In this document: piece by piece, positions 6,051 through 13,600 of the stretch | How the letters are laid out: every line of letters starts with the position of its first letter | Numbering within the stretch: position 1 is the first letter of the stretch | Origin: Persebacter sp051008975 | Lineage (GTDB): Bacteria > Pseudomonadota > Gammaproteobacteria > Tethybacterales > Persebacteraceae | NCBI GenBank assembly: GCA_051008975.1 | Contig: JBPCXA010000215.1 | Location: 1-15,467 of the forward strand | DNA: 15,467 nucleotides | Direction: 5' to 3' | Notes under the pieces: model-generated | What the model saw: the letters and a program-made list of their open reading frames with translations, nothing else | What the model was told of the DNA's origin: nothing | Database searches by the model: none | Program-made: the position numbers and the translations under genes

Positions 6051-8103
6051 TCGCCCGTCGTACGGAGATGTTCGGCGGCGGATAACCGCCCGTCTCGCCG
6101 TCTTGTCCGCCGTTTTGTTGGCGGCGGGAGCGGCGATAATTCCCGCCAATGCGCAACAGGCGACGATGGCGGTTTTCGCCCCGTCCTCCGAAGTGGTGGG
6201 TATTGAGGATTTTAGCGGCAACGCGCGCAATGTGAATCTGAACGGCAATATCAGCACGATTGTCAGCCGGATTTCGACGAATGTGAACGCCAACCTTCAT
6301 CATGCTCTCTTTGACTTGCTCAATCCGGACGACGGAACTTTGAGAGAGGAGGGGCGGCGAATAAACGCCGACGGGCTGCCCGCTTTCGGGCAGTCGGCGT
6401 CCAGTTTTCCGGTTTCGCCGGGCGATTTGATGCGCATTCGCGAAAATTTTACAGGAACGGTAGGCATCGTGCAGGGCTATGTCAACGGCGAAAATCCGCC
6501 CGGTTTGACTCTGTTCGTCAGCGTGGGCGTGGGGACGGCGAGCGACCTTGCGGCGGGGCAATTTTTTATTAACGAAAACGGCATCACCACGACGACTCCG
6601 TCCACGGACAACCTCGGCTATGCCGGACCTTCTTGCGACGCCGAAGCCGATATGGCCGTCGACGGCAACGGTTTAATATGCGAACTGGATTGCAGAGAAC
6701 CGGAGGTGGAAAATACCGTCGGAACTATGTGCATGGATCCGCTGACCGATGCCGATTGCGAAGCGATGATGTCCGGCTCCGAACCGAACGACGACAGAAA
6801 CGAGTGCGTTTTCACAGCCAGATCTTGCAGCGGAATCGGCGGCGTCATAAATTCCGGAACGGACGGCTGCGATTTCACCGATGATTCGTGCGGTATGGTG
6901 GAAGCGGGAATGGGCGCGAACACCGCCGGCGACGGCTGCGATTTTACCGATTCTGCTTGCCAAATGGTAAGAGTCGGTTCGGAGGCGAGCGGTGGCGGTT
7001 GCGTATGCCCCGCCGGGGAAGATCGGCTTGACGATGTTGACGGCGTGGATTATTGCGTCGCTTTCGAACCGCCGGCGGAGAATTCTGCGACCGCGAATTC
7101 TTTATACACATCCGCCAACTGCGCAGACACGGACGCCGGAAATTGGACGGTCGCGTACGAATTTGATTCTTCCACTCCGGCGGAAATTGTCGCGGAGTTG
7201 TGCGCGATTCCCTACGAAAAACTCGGCGCCGCTTCCTCCAGTTCGGCGGACGGTTTGACGCCGCTGCAAATTTCGACGGGCGACGGCGACAACTGCGTAA
7301 TACGCATAAACGGCGGCGCCACCGCCACCACGGCGCTTTGTGGCGATGATCAATTGTTTGCCGAAAACGGATTTCCGATCAAGCCGGCGGGATTTGACGT
7401 GAATGCGAATCGGTTGACGGTTGACGCCGATGGTGCGGTTTCGTTTAACGATATTCCCGTCCCTCAATTTAAGCCGACGTCTGACTCCGGCGGTGGCAGC
7501 GTCAGTACTACGGTCGCTGCGTCTGCTCCCGCCAGCAAGAAGAGCGGTCAACATGCGCTCGGCGTTGGTGCGGGCTTGGGCGTTCTCGTGTACTTGTACG
7601 CGTGGCATTACTATGACGGCGACATCGGCGGACTGTTCAACTTCTCCCCCGATTACGGTTATTCCGTGACCGAAAGCGGCTATTCCTACCGCTATGGCGG
7701 TCGCTTGGATTTCCGCAACGAGGATTTGCATTTATATTGGAAAGCCGGGCAGGCGAATTCCAACGGCGACTTCGGCGATTTTCGTTATGAATCGGGCGGC
7801 GAGTATTCCGCCGATTTTTGGACGGCATCGTTTTCGGAGGTGGTGCGAAGCGAGGAATCGGATTACGATTTTTCGTTGTCGGCGGATTATCGCGGGGGAA
7901 TTTGGCGGGTATCGCCGACGTATCGCTTGCGTCATTCTCGTTTTGCGGAGAAAGAATCGGAGACGGCGAATTCTTTGAATTTGGAGGGCGTTCTCCGCTA
8001 CAATCGCTGGACGATTTCGCCGTCCGCCGGATTTAATTGGGAATCGGCGGACGAGTTCGGCGACAACGCCAGATTCAATTTGTCGGCGGTGCGGCGGTTT
8101 TAA
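6043..8103 (+). CDS. Cys-rich secreted protein with C-terminal outer-membrane beta-barrel, probably phase-variable
   Basis: A 686-residue frame. It opens with a charged n-region and a Sec-type signal (ARLAVLSAVLLAAGA, cleavage likely after ANA-QQ near residue 39). A passenger-like region follows. Between about 197 and 340 it is rich in Cys, with three spaced motifs of the form CxFTxxSC or CDFTDxxC at 21-23 residue intervals. A Gly/Ser linker and a hydrophobic helix-like stretch (ALGVGAGLGVLVYLYAW, near 505) precede about eight alternating aromatic strands ending in SAVRRF, with a terminal Phe as in BAM-inserted barrels. I do not recognise a named family. The frame lacks a conventional ribosome-binding site of its own; the G14 tract abuts the ATG, and a better start lies at 5946 in another frame. 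Expression is therefore likely switched by tract length or by translational coupling. The function is unknown; adhesion or host interaction would be a guess. Confidence 0.8.
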   Translation: MFDRPSYGDVRRRITARLAVLSAVLLAAGAAIIPANAQQATMAVFAPSSEVVGIEDFSGNARNVNLNGNISTIVSRISTNVNANLHHALFDLLNPDDGTLREEGRRINADGLPAFGQSASSFPVSPGDLMRIRENFTGTVGIVQGYVNGENPPGLTLFVSVGVGTASDLAAGQFFINENGITTTTPSTDNLGYAGPSCDAEADMAVDGNGLICELDCREPEVENTVGTMCMDPLTDADCEAMMSGSEPNDDRNECVFTARSCSGIGGVINSGTDGCDFTDDSCGMVEAGMGANTAGDGCDFTDSACQMVRVGSEASGGGCVCPAGEDRLDDVDGVDYCVAFEPPAENSATANSLYTSANCADTDAGNWTVAYEFDSSTPAEIVAELCAIPYEKLGAASSSSADGLTPLQISTGDGDNCVIRINGGATATTALCGDDQLFAENGFPIKPAGFDVNANRLTVDADGAVSFNDIPVPQFKPTSDSGGGSVSTTVAASAPASKKSGQHALGVGAGLGVLVYLYAWHYYDGDIGGLFNFSPDYGYSVTESGYSYRYGGRLDFRNEDLHLYWKAGQANSNGDFGDFRYESGGEYSADFWTASFSEVVRSEESDYDFSLSADYRGGIWRVSPTYRLRHSRFAEKESETANSLNLEGVLRYNRWTISPSAGFNWESADEFGDNARFNLSAVRRF

Positions 8104-8124
8104 TTGCGCGACAGCGCAAACGGC

Positions 8125-8227
8125 GATTCGCCTTCGGCGAAAGAGATTCCGGCTTTCGCCGGAATGGCGTATTTTAATTTAAGAGGTTAAAAAGTACCGC
8201 CATTCCGGCGAAAGCCGGAATCTCTTT
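8125..8227. repeat. Composite palindromic repeat, copy B, possible terminator
   Basis: The blocks 8125-8169 and 8197-8227 match copy A (5605-5649 and 5711-5741) base for base, but the middle is only 27 bp. The hairpin ATTCCGGC-TTTC-GCCGGAAT followed by GGCGTATTTTAATTT, 40 bp after the surface-protein stop, could act as a terminator. Confidence 0.85.
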
Positions 8228-8251
8228 GCGCGAAAACGCAAACAAAAAATT

Positions 8252-8327
8252 CGCCTTGCGGCGAATGAGATTCCCGCGTTCGCGGGAATGGAATTATATT
8301 TTCATTCCATTTCGGCGAAAGCCGGAA
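8252..8327. repeat. Palindromic repeat units between the surface gene and the sugar operon
   Basis: 8252-8291 is the reverse complement of the unit at 5747-5782 (CGCCTTGCGGCGAATGAG then ATTCCCGCGTTCGCGGGAAT). 8303-8327 is a degenerate copy (CATTCCATTTCGGCGAAAGC). No gene is present from 8104 to the aldolase. Confidence 0.7.
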
Positions 8328-8348
8328 TGCGGAAGCCGTGCGGATTCG

Positions 8349-8357
8349 TGCTATACT
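8349..8357 (+). promoter_or_regulatory. Extended -10 promoter of the sugar-metabolism operon
   Basis: TGCTATACT is an extended -10 with no clear -35. Transcription would start near 8363, giving a short leader before the ATG at 8386. Confidence 0.5.
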
Positions 8358-8385
8358 TCGGCGGTTTCGGAAAATGGAGAATGCG

Positions 8386-9171
8386 ATGGAAGAGCGGCGG
8401 GCGGGGCGAAAAACGACTTTGGACGCCGTCTGGCAAAAAGGCGGATGCGCCCTCAACGGCTGGCTTGCGACGCCGTCCGCCTTCGCCGCCGAAGTAATGG
8501 CGGGGGCGGGATGGGATTCGCTGACCGTGGATATGCAGCACGGTCTCGCCGATTATCGGACGGCGGTCGCGATGATCGCCGCCGTCAATACCACGAAAAC
8601 GGCGGCTTTGGCGAGGGTGCCGTGGCTGGACGAGGGAATGATTATGCGGACTTTGGACGCCGGGGCGGACGGCATAATTTGCCCGATGATTAACAATCGC
8701 GCGGACGCCCTGCGGCTGGCGGCGGCGTCCCGCTATCCGCCGCTCGGCAAACGCAGTTTCGGGCCGATTCGCGCCCGTCTCGTGTTCGGCGATTCGTACG
8801 CCGAAGTCGCCAATTCGCTGCCGGTGCTGGCGATGATCGAAACCGCCGAGGCGGTGGAAAACGCCGACGCGATTCTGTCCGTCCCCGGCATTAGCGGCGT
8901 ATATGCCGGCCCGTCCGATTTGGCGTATTCGTTCGGATGCGAAATCGCCGCGCCGTTTTCGCCGCCGGTTCGGGAGGCGTTGGACGAAATTCTCGCCGCC
9001 GCCCGCCGCAACAATTCCCGCGCGGGCGTGCATACTTTGTCGCCGAAAGAAGGCGATGCGATGCGAAAAAAAGGATTTGACTTGGTCACGATACAGTCCG
9101 ACGTCCGTCTTTTGACCGCCGCCGCCCGCGCGGTCGTACGCGGATTTCACGGCGGCGGCGGCGAAAAATGA
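8386..9171 (+). CDS. HpcH/HpaI-family class II aldolase
   Basis: A 261-residue cytoplasmic aldolase of the family that cleaves or forms 2-keto-3-deoxy sugar acids and related oxo-acids, using a divalent metal and pyruvate enolate. Landmarks are VDMQHG (48-53, catalytic His52), LARVPW (Arg78), DGIICPMI, the Gly/Arg loop KRSFGPIRA, MIETAEAV (metal ligand Glu152) and VYAGPSDLAYSFG (metal ligand Asp178). ATG 8386 is preferred because GGAGA lies 5 bp before it; ATG 8374 in the same frame is possible. It is first in an operon and overlaps the sugar kinase gene as ATGA. With a KDG kinase next door, KDG or KDPG is a likely substrate, replacing classical Eda. This is inference, since the family is promiscuous. 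Confidence 0.88.
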   Translation: MEERRAGRKTTLDAVWQKGGCALNGWLATPSAFAAEVMAGAGWDSLTVDMQHGLADYRTAVAMIAAVNTTKTAALARVPWLDEGMIMRTLDAGADGIICPMINNRADALRLAAASRYPPLGKRSFGPIRARLVFGDSYAEVANSLPVLAMIETAEAVENADAILSVPGISGVYAGPSDLAYSFGCEIAAPFSPPVREALDEILAAARRNNSRAGVHTLSPKEGDAMRKKGFDLVTIQSDVRLLTAAARAVVRGFHGGGGEK

Positions 9172-10145
9172 CCGACGTCCGGCGAAAACAATCCGCTCCG
9201 CAACTGGTTTCCATCGGCGATTGTCTGGTTACGCTGACGCCGACCCGCCGCGCCCCGCTGGTTTTCGCCGGCGAGTATCGGCGAATGCTGGCGGGGGCGG
9301 AGTTGAATGTGTGCATCGGCTGCGCGCGAATGCAAATCTCCGCCGGGCTGATTACAAACGTCGGCGACGACCCGCTCGGCGAATATATTTTGCGGCAGTT
9401 GCGCGCCGAAAATGTGGACTTGTCGCAAACTTCCCGCGTTAAACTTCCCACCGCTTTGCTTTTTAAAGAGCAACTGCCGGGCGGCGATTTCCGCGTGTAC
9501 TATCACCGCAACAACGCCGCCGGCGGCGCGATTGCATGCGGCGAAGATATGGAAAAATATGTGCGCGACGCGCGGATATTTTTATACACCGGAATTTTTC
9601 CCGCGCTGTCGCCGGCGAACCGGCGTACGCTTTCGCGCCTTTTGTCGGCGGCGAAGGCGGGCGGGGCGTCGCGCGCGTTCGATCCGAACATCCGAATGAA
9701 ACTTTTGCGGACGCCCGCGCGCGCGCGACGTCTTTTGCGTCCGCTGGCGGCGGAATGCGATTTAATTCTGCTGGGCGAAAGCGAGGCGTCAATGCTTTTC
9801 GGAACCGCGGATCCCGACCGGTTATTCGCATGTTTGTCCGCCGAAGGAATTCGCCACGCGGTATTAAAACGCGGCGACCGCGGCGCCTACGCGATTCGCG
9901 ACGGCGTGTATGAAGAAATTCCCGCCCGTCCGGTCGCCGAAGTCGTAGACGCCTGCGGCGCCGGGGACGCGTTTAATGCCGGATATTTATGCGCGTTATT
10001 GCGGCGGCGTCCGCTGAAAGAATGTCTGCGTCTCGCCGCCTTTTGCGGCGCCCGCGCGGTGTCGTCCGCGAGTGACAACGAATCGCTGCCCTTCCTTGAA
10101 GAGGCGGAGGCGGACGCGGCGGGAACGACGGAGGCGGCGCGATAA
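9168..10145 (+). CDS. kdgK: PfkB-family sugar kinase, 2-keto-3-deoxygluconate kinase-like
   Basis: A 325-residue ribokinase-fold enzyme that would phosphorylate KDG to KDPG with ATP. It has an N-terminal IGDCLVTLTP strand, the substrate-side AGAELNVCIG, FDPNIRMKLL (171-180, typical of KDG kinases) and the C-terminal PfkB signature VVDACGAGDAFNAGYL with catalytic Asp267. The PfkB family is clear; the substrate is inferred from the DPN-R motif and from neighbours that act on sugar acids. The start overlaps the aldolase stop (ATGA), and the stop is one base before the zwf ATG. Confidence 0.82.
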   Translation: MTDVRRKQSAPQLVSIGDCLVTLTPTRRAPLVFAGEYRRMLAGAELNVCIGCARMQISAGLITNVGDDPLGEYILRQLRAENVDLSQTSRVKLPTALLFKEQLPGGDFRVYYHRNNAAGGAIACGEDMEKYVRDARIFLYTGIFPALSPANRRTLSRLLSAAKAGGASRAFDPNIRMKLLRTPARARRLLRPLAAECDLILLGESEASMLFGTADPDRLFACLSAEGIRHAVLKRGDRGAYAIRDGVYEEIPARPVAEVVDACGAGDAFNAGYLCALLRRRPLKECLRLAAFCGARAVSSASDNESLPFLEEAEADAAGTTEAAR

Positions 10146-10146
10146 A

Positions 10147-11604
10147 ATGGCCAGCCGCGTCATTCCGGTAGAAGAATTTACGCTGGCGGTGTTCGGTGCC
10201 ACCGGCGATCTGGCGCGCCGCAAACTATATCCCGCGTTGTGGCGGCGGCTGGCGGCCGGACAAATGCCGGCCGCCGCCCGCATTGTCGGATTCGCGCGAA
10301 ACGAAATGAGCGAGGACGCGTTCCGCGATTCCGTTTACGAATCGCTGCAGCAGGCGGACGCGGCGGACGGGCGTACCGAAGTATCGGACAACAAACCGCT
10401 GTTGCGGGAATGGCTGTCGCATTTGCGCTATGTTTCCTGGGACGCCGCGGGGGACGAGGGTTGGAAGGATCTTTCCGCGATAATGAATGAAAGTCCGCGT
10501 CCGCTTTTGCTGTATCTCGCGCTTTCGCCGTCCCTCACCGAGCCGCTGTGCGCCCGTCTGCATCGCGGCGGTTTTCTCGGGGGGGGGGCGCGATTGATAT
10601 TGGAAAAGCCGTTCGGGCGCGATCTGCAAAGCGCGCGCCGGTTGAACGCCGCGCTGGAATCGGCCGCCGCCGAATCCGACATCTACCGCATCGATCATTA
10701 TCTGGGAAAGGAGACGGTGCAAAATTTAATGGCGCTGCGGTTCGCCAACGCCCTTTTTGAACCGGCGTGGAATTCCGCCGCCGTGGATCATGTGCAAATC
10801 ACCGTCGCGGAGGACATCGGCGTACGGGGGCGCGGCGGATATTACGACCGCGCCGGGGCGGTGCGCGACATGCTGCAAAATCATCTTTTGCAATTATTGT
10901 GTCTCGTCGCAATGGAGCCGCCGGCGCGCTACGCGGCGGACGACGTGCGCGACGAAAAATTGAAAGTGTTGAAATGTCTGCGCCCGCCGGATTTGACGGA
11001 CGGCGTCGCGGCGGGGCAATACGCGGGCGGCGGCGGTCGCGCCTCCTATTGGGAGGACGTCGGGCGCGAAAGTTCCGGCGCCGCGACTTTCGTCGCGGTC
11101 AAATGTATGATGGACAACTGGCGGTGGGCGGGGACGCCGTTTTATCTGCGCACCGGCAAGCGGCTGGCGGCGCGGATGTCCGAGGTCGCGGTGTGTTTCA
11201 AACGCCCGCCGCATTCGGTTTTTTCCGCCGTGCCGCCCCCCGCGCAAAATGTGCTGTCGCTGCGTCTGCAGCCGCGGGAGGGAATTCATCTGCGGATGAA
11301 TATTAAGGAACCCGGACCGGGCGGATTTCGTCTGAGCGAGGCGCGTCTGGATATGAGTTTCGCCGAAACCGTCGGCGCGGTACTTCCCGACGCGTATGAA
11401 CGGCTGCTGATGGACGTGGTGCGCGGCGATCAAACTCTGTTCATGCGCGGCGACGAACTGGAAGCCGCGTGGCGGTGGACGGATCCGATCGCGGAATATG
11501 TGGAACAGAATCCGCCGCAGCCGTATATGTGCGGCGCTTCCGGACCCGAAAACGCCCTGCGTCTGATGCGCGCGGACGGAAGACGCTGGCGCGAAATAGT
11601 ATGA
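10147..11604 (+). CDS. zwf: Glucose-6-phosphate 1-dehydrogenase
   Basis: A 485-residue enzyme oxidising glucose-6-phosphate to 6-phosphogluconolactone with NAD(P)+. It has the nucleotide motif FGATGDLARRKLYPALW (16-32), EKPFGRDL (153-160) and the active-site RIDHYLGKET (181-190), plus FYLRTGKRL and the C-terminal GxxGPxxAxxL pattern. The length is normal. GGAGG lies 11 bp before the ATG. A run of ten G (10579-10588) encodes LGGGA at 144-148, in a loop ahead of the EKPFG strand; the frame is intact as written. The gene overlaps pgl at ATGA and supplies its substrate. Confidence 0.97.
   Translation: MASRVIPVEEFTLAVFGATGDLARRKLYPALWRRLAAGQMPAAARIVGFARNEMSEDAFRDSVYESLQQADAADGRTEVSDNKPLLREWLSHLRYVSWDAAGDEGWKDLSAIMNESPRPLLLYLALSPSLTEPLCARLHRGGFLGGGARLILEKPFGRDLQSARRLNAALESAAAESDIYRIDHYLGKETVQNLMALRFANALFEPAWNSAAVDHVQITVAEDIGVRGRGGYYDRAGAVRDMLQNHLLQLLCLVAMEPPARYAADDVRDEKLKVLKCLRPPDLTDGVAAGQYAGGGGRASYWEDVGRESSGAATFVAVKCMMDNWRWAGTPFYLRTGKRLAARMSEVAVCFKRPPHSVFSAVPPPAQNVLSLRLQPREGIHLRMNIKEPGPGGFRLSEARLDMSFAETVGAVLPDAYERLLMDVVRGDQTLFMRGDELEAAWRWTDPIAEYVEQNPPQPYMCGASGPENALRLMRADGRRWREIV
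10579..10588 (+). repeat. G10 tract inside zwf
   Basis: Ten consecutive G in the coding region of zwf. The frame is open at this length. A one-base slip would truncate the enzyme and could affect pgl through coupling. Confidence 0.9.
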
Positions 11605-12239
11605 ACGGCGCGCCGTCGAACGTTTTCCCGCCCCCCCCCCGACAATGCGGCGGCGAAGAGGAACTCGCGCGCGTCGTCGCCGGCGAAATCGCCGAAACTC
11701 TCCGCGGCGCGATTGCTGAAAACAATCGCGCGACGATCGCGCTCGCCGGCGGCTCGACTCCCGCCCGCTGCTATCGGCTGCTCGCCGAATTCAGTTTGGA
11801 ATGGGGGCGCGTGACTGTAATGCCGACCGACGAACGTCGCGTGTCGCCGTCCCATCCCCGCTCCAACGAAAGAATGATTAAAGAAACGCTTTTGCGCGAA
11901 GACGCCCCCGCGAATCGTTCGCAATTTGCGCGGTTAAATCCGGACATCGCGCCGCCGGTTTTGGATTTGGCGTTGCTGGGAATGGGCGAGGATCTGCATA
12001 TCGCGTCTTTATTTCCGGACGCCCCGGACAATGATTCGCGCGCCGTCGTCCGCGCCGTTTCGCCGGACGGCGAAGCGCGTTTGAGTTTGACCCTGCCCGC
12101 CCTGCTCTCCGCCCGCCGCATTGTATTGATGTTCGCCGGGGAGAAAAAACGCCGCGCGTTTTTCGCCGCCCCCCTCGATTCCCCGGTCGGAAAATTGCTG
12201 ACATCGTCGCCCGCGACGGCGGAAGTGTTTTGCGATTGA
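11601..12239 (+). CDS. pgl: 6-phosphogluconolactonase
   Basis: A 212-residue enzyme of the NagB/DevB fold that hydrolyses 6-phosphogluconolactone from Zwf to 6-phosphogluconate. It shows LAGGSTPARCYRLL (phosphate loop), PTDERRVSPSHPRSNERM, GMGEDLHIASLFP and SLTLPALLSARRIVLMFAGEKKR. The usual GMGEDGHTASLFP reads L and I in place of G and T, but the His is retained. The start overlaps zwf as ATGA, so translation is probably coupled. A run of ten C (11631-11640) lies only 30 bp into the gene and encodes a Pro run before the fold begins. It is somewhat shorter than typical homologues. It is the last gene of the operon; no Edd or Gnd follows. Confidence 0.93.
   Translation: MNGAPSNVFPPPPRQCGGEEELARVVAGEIAETLRGAIAENNRATIALAGGSTPARCYRLLAEFSLEWGRVTVMPTDERRVSPSHPRSNERMIKETLLREDAPANRSQFARLNPDIAPPVLDLALLGMGEDLHIASLFPDAPDNDSRAVVRAVSPDGEARLSLTLPALLSARRIVLMFAGEKKRRAFFAAPLDSPVGKLLTSSPATAEVFCD
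11631..11640 (+). repeat. C10 tract near the start of pgl
   Basis: Ten consecutive C, ten codons into pgl. A slip would shift the frame of nearly the whole protein. Confidence 0.9.
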
Positions 12240-12284
12240 GTTTCGCGCATCGGCGAATCGCCGCGAACAAAACGCCGGAAGAAA

Positions 12285-12293
12285 TGATATAAT
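12285..12293 (+). promoter_or_regulatory. Extended -10 promoter of the DNA methyltransferase gene
   Basis: TGATATAAT is a perfect extended -10, without a good -35, in the 61-bp gap after pgl. A start near 12300 leaves a short leader with GGAGG (12304-12308) before ATG 12316. Confidence 0.6.
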
Positions 12294-12315
12294 CGCAAAT
12301 ATGGAGGACGAGAAA

Positions 12316-13593
12316 ATGAACGAAAAAACGGAGACGGTGCGCCGTTTGTATGTCGGCGACAATCTCGCCGTAATGCGCGGTCTGGAATCGGAATCCGCGG
12401 ATTTGATTTATCTCGATCCGCCGTTCAATTCCAAGCGGATTTACGACGGCAACCTTGATCCCGAAATGGGAAAGCAGTCGTTCAAGGATATTTGGACGAT
12501 GTCCGACATTAACAAGGACGACCTTTGGCGGCTGCGGGCGTTCGCGCCGAAGGCGTTTAATCTGATTGAAACGCTGTACGAATCGCACGGCGAATCGTGG
12601 AAGGCGTATCTCACTTTTATGGCGGTGCGTCTCGACGAAATGCATCGTCTGTTGAAGCCGGCGGGGAGCATTTATCTGCACTGCGACTGGCGAATGAACG
12701 CGCCTTTGCGTCTGCTGATGGATGTTATTTTCGGAGCGGACAATTTCCGCAACGAAATCGTGTGGTTTTACAACGATACGCCGGGCAGGCCGAAAAAAGA
12801 TTTCGCGCGCAAGCACGACACGATTTTGCGATATGCCGGCGGCGGATATGTTTTTAACGCCGCGGATGTGCAAATTCCGGTCTTACCGGAATCCGTCGCC
12901 CGGTATAAAACCGTCCGCAAACTGGGCGGGCGGGAGTACGTCGGGGGAAGTGCTACGAAAACGCCGGAAAGCGTCTGGAAATTTCCCGCCGTCAAAAGAA
13001 ACAGCCGGGAAAGCACCGGCTGGGCGACGCAAAAACCGCTGGCGTTGCTGGAACGAATCATAAAGGCGTCTTCCAACAAAGGCGACGTCGTTCTTGATCC
13101 GTTCTGCGGCTGCGCGACTGCCTGCGTCGCCGCCGAGCGGCTGGGGCGGCGGTGGATCGGCATCGATCAACATCCGGCGGTCGGCGCGATTATGGAAAAA
13201 CGAATCAAAAAAGATACGCAACTCGCCCCCGAATGGGGCGGCGTAAAAATTATTGACGCGCGCAAAACCGCGAATTTGCCGCGCCGGAGCGGCGTCCGCG
13301 AAATTGACAAAACGGATCCGGAAGTAAAGCGGGCGTTTTACGACGAACAAAACGGCGAATGCAAAAGCAGCAAATGGTGCCTGTCCGGCGGCGGCAAAAT
13401 TAACATTCGCCTACTGGATTACGACCGCATAGACCCCGGCAAGCGGGGCGGCTACTATACGCCCGAAAATGTGCAGCTGCTCTGCGGCGCGTGCAATTCG
13501 GCGAAAGGCGCGAAAACCTGGACACAATTCATCGGCGAATTGAAGGAGCGAAAGGCGCGCAAAATTGCGGACGACCCCGACGTGCCGCGATAA
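12316..13593 (+). CDS. Site-specific DNA methyltransferase (N6-adenine/N4-cytosine) with C-terminal HNH-like domain
   Basis: A 425-residue protein. The catalytic motif DLIYLDPPFNSK (29-40) precedes the SAM-binding motif DPFCGCATACVAAERLG (261-277) and IGID. This is the beta-class order of amino-methyltransferases. From about 335 to 402 a second module resembles an HNH nuclease: FYDEQNGECK with Cys349/Cys355, YDRIDPGKRGG, then ENVQLLCGACNSAKGAKTW with Cys390/Cys393. The position that is His in active HNH enzymes (DH) reads Arg371, so nuclease activity is doubtful and the module may only bind DNA or zinc. ATG 12316 is chosen because GGAGG lies 7 bp upstream; the in-frame ATG at 12301 would be nearly leaderless. 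No separate restriction gene is adjacent. It ends 7 bp from the convergent dehydratase gene. Confidence 0.9.
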   Translation: MNEKTETVRRLYVGDNLAVMRGLESESADLIYLDPPFNSKRIYDGNLDPEMGKQSFKDIWTMSDINKDDLWRLRAFAPKAFNLIETLYESHGESWKAYLTFMAVRLDEMHRLLKPAGSIYLHCDWRMNAPLRLLMDVIFGADNFRNEIVWFYNDTPGRPKKDFARKHDTILRYAGGGYVFNAADVQIPVLPESVARYKTVRKLGGREYVGGSATKTPESVWKFPAVKRNSRESTGWATQKPLALLERIIKASSNKGDVVLDPFCGCATACVAAERLGRRWIGIDQHPAVGAIMEKRIKKDTQLAPEWGGVKIIDARKTANLPRRSGVREIDKTDPEVKRAFYDEQNGECKSSKWCLSGGGKINIRLLDYDRIDPGKRGGYYTPENVQLLCGACNSAKGAKTWTQFIGELKERKARKIADDPDVPR

Positions 13594-13600
13594 ACGCGCG

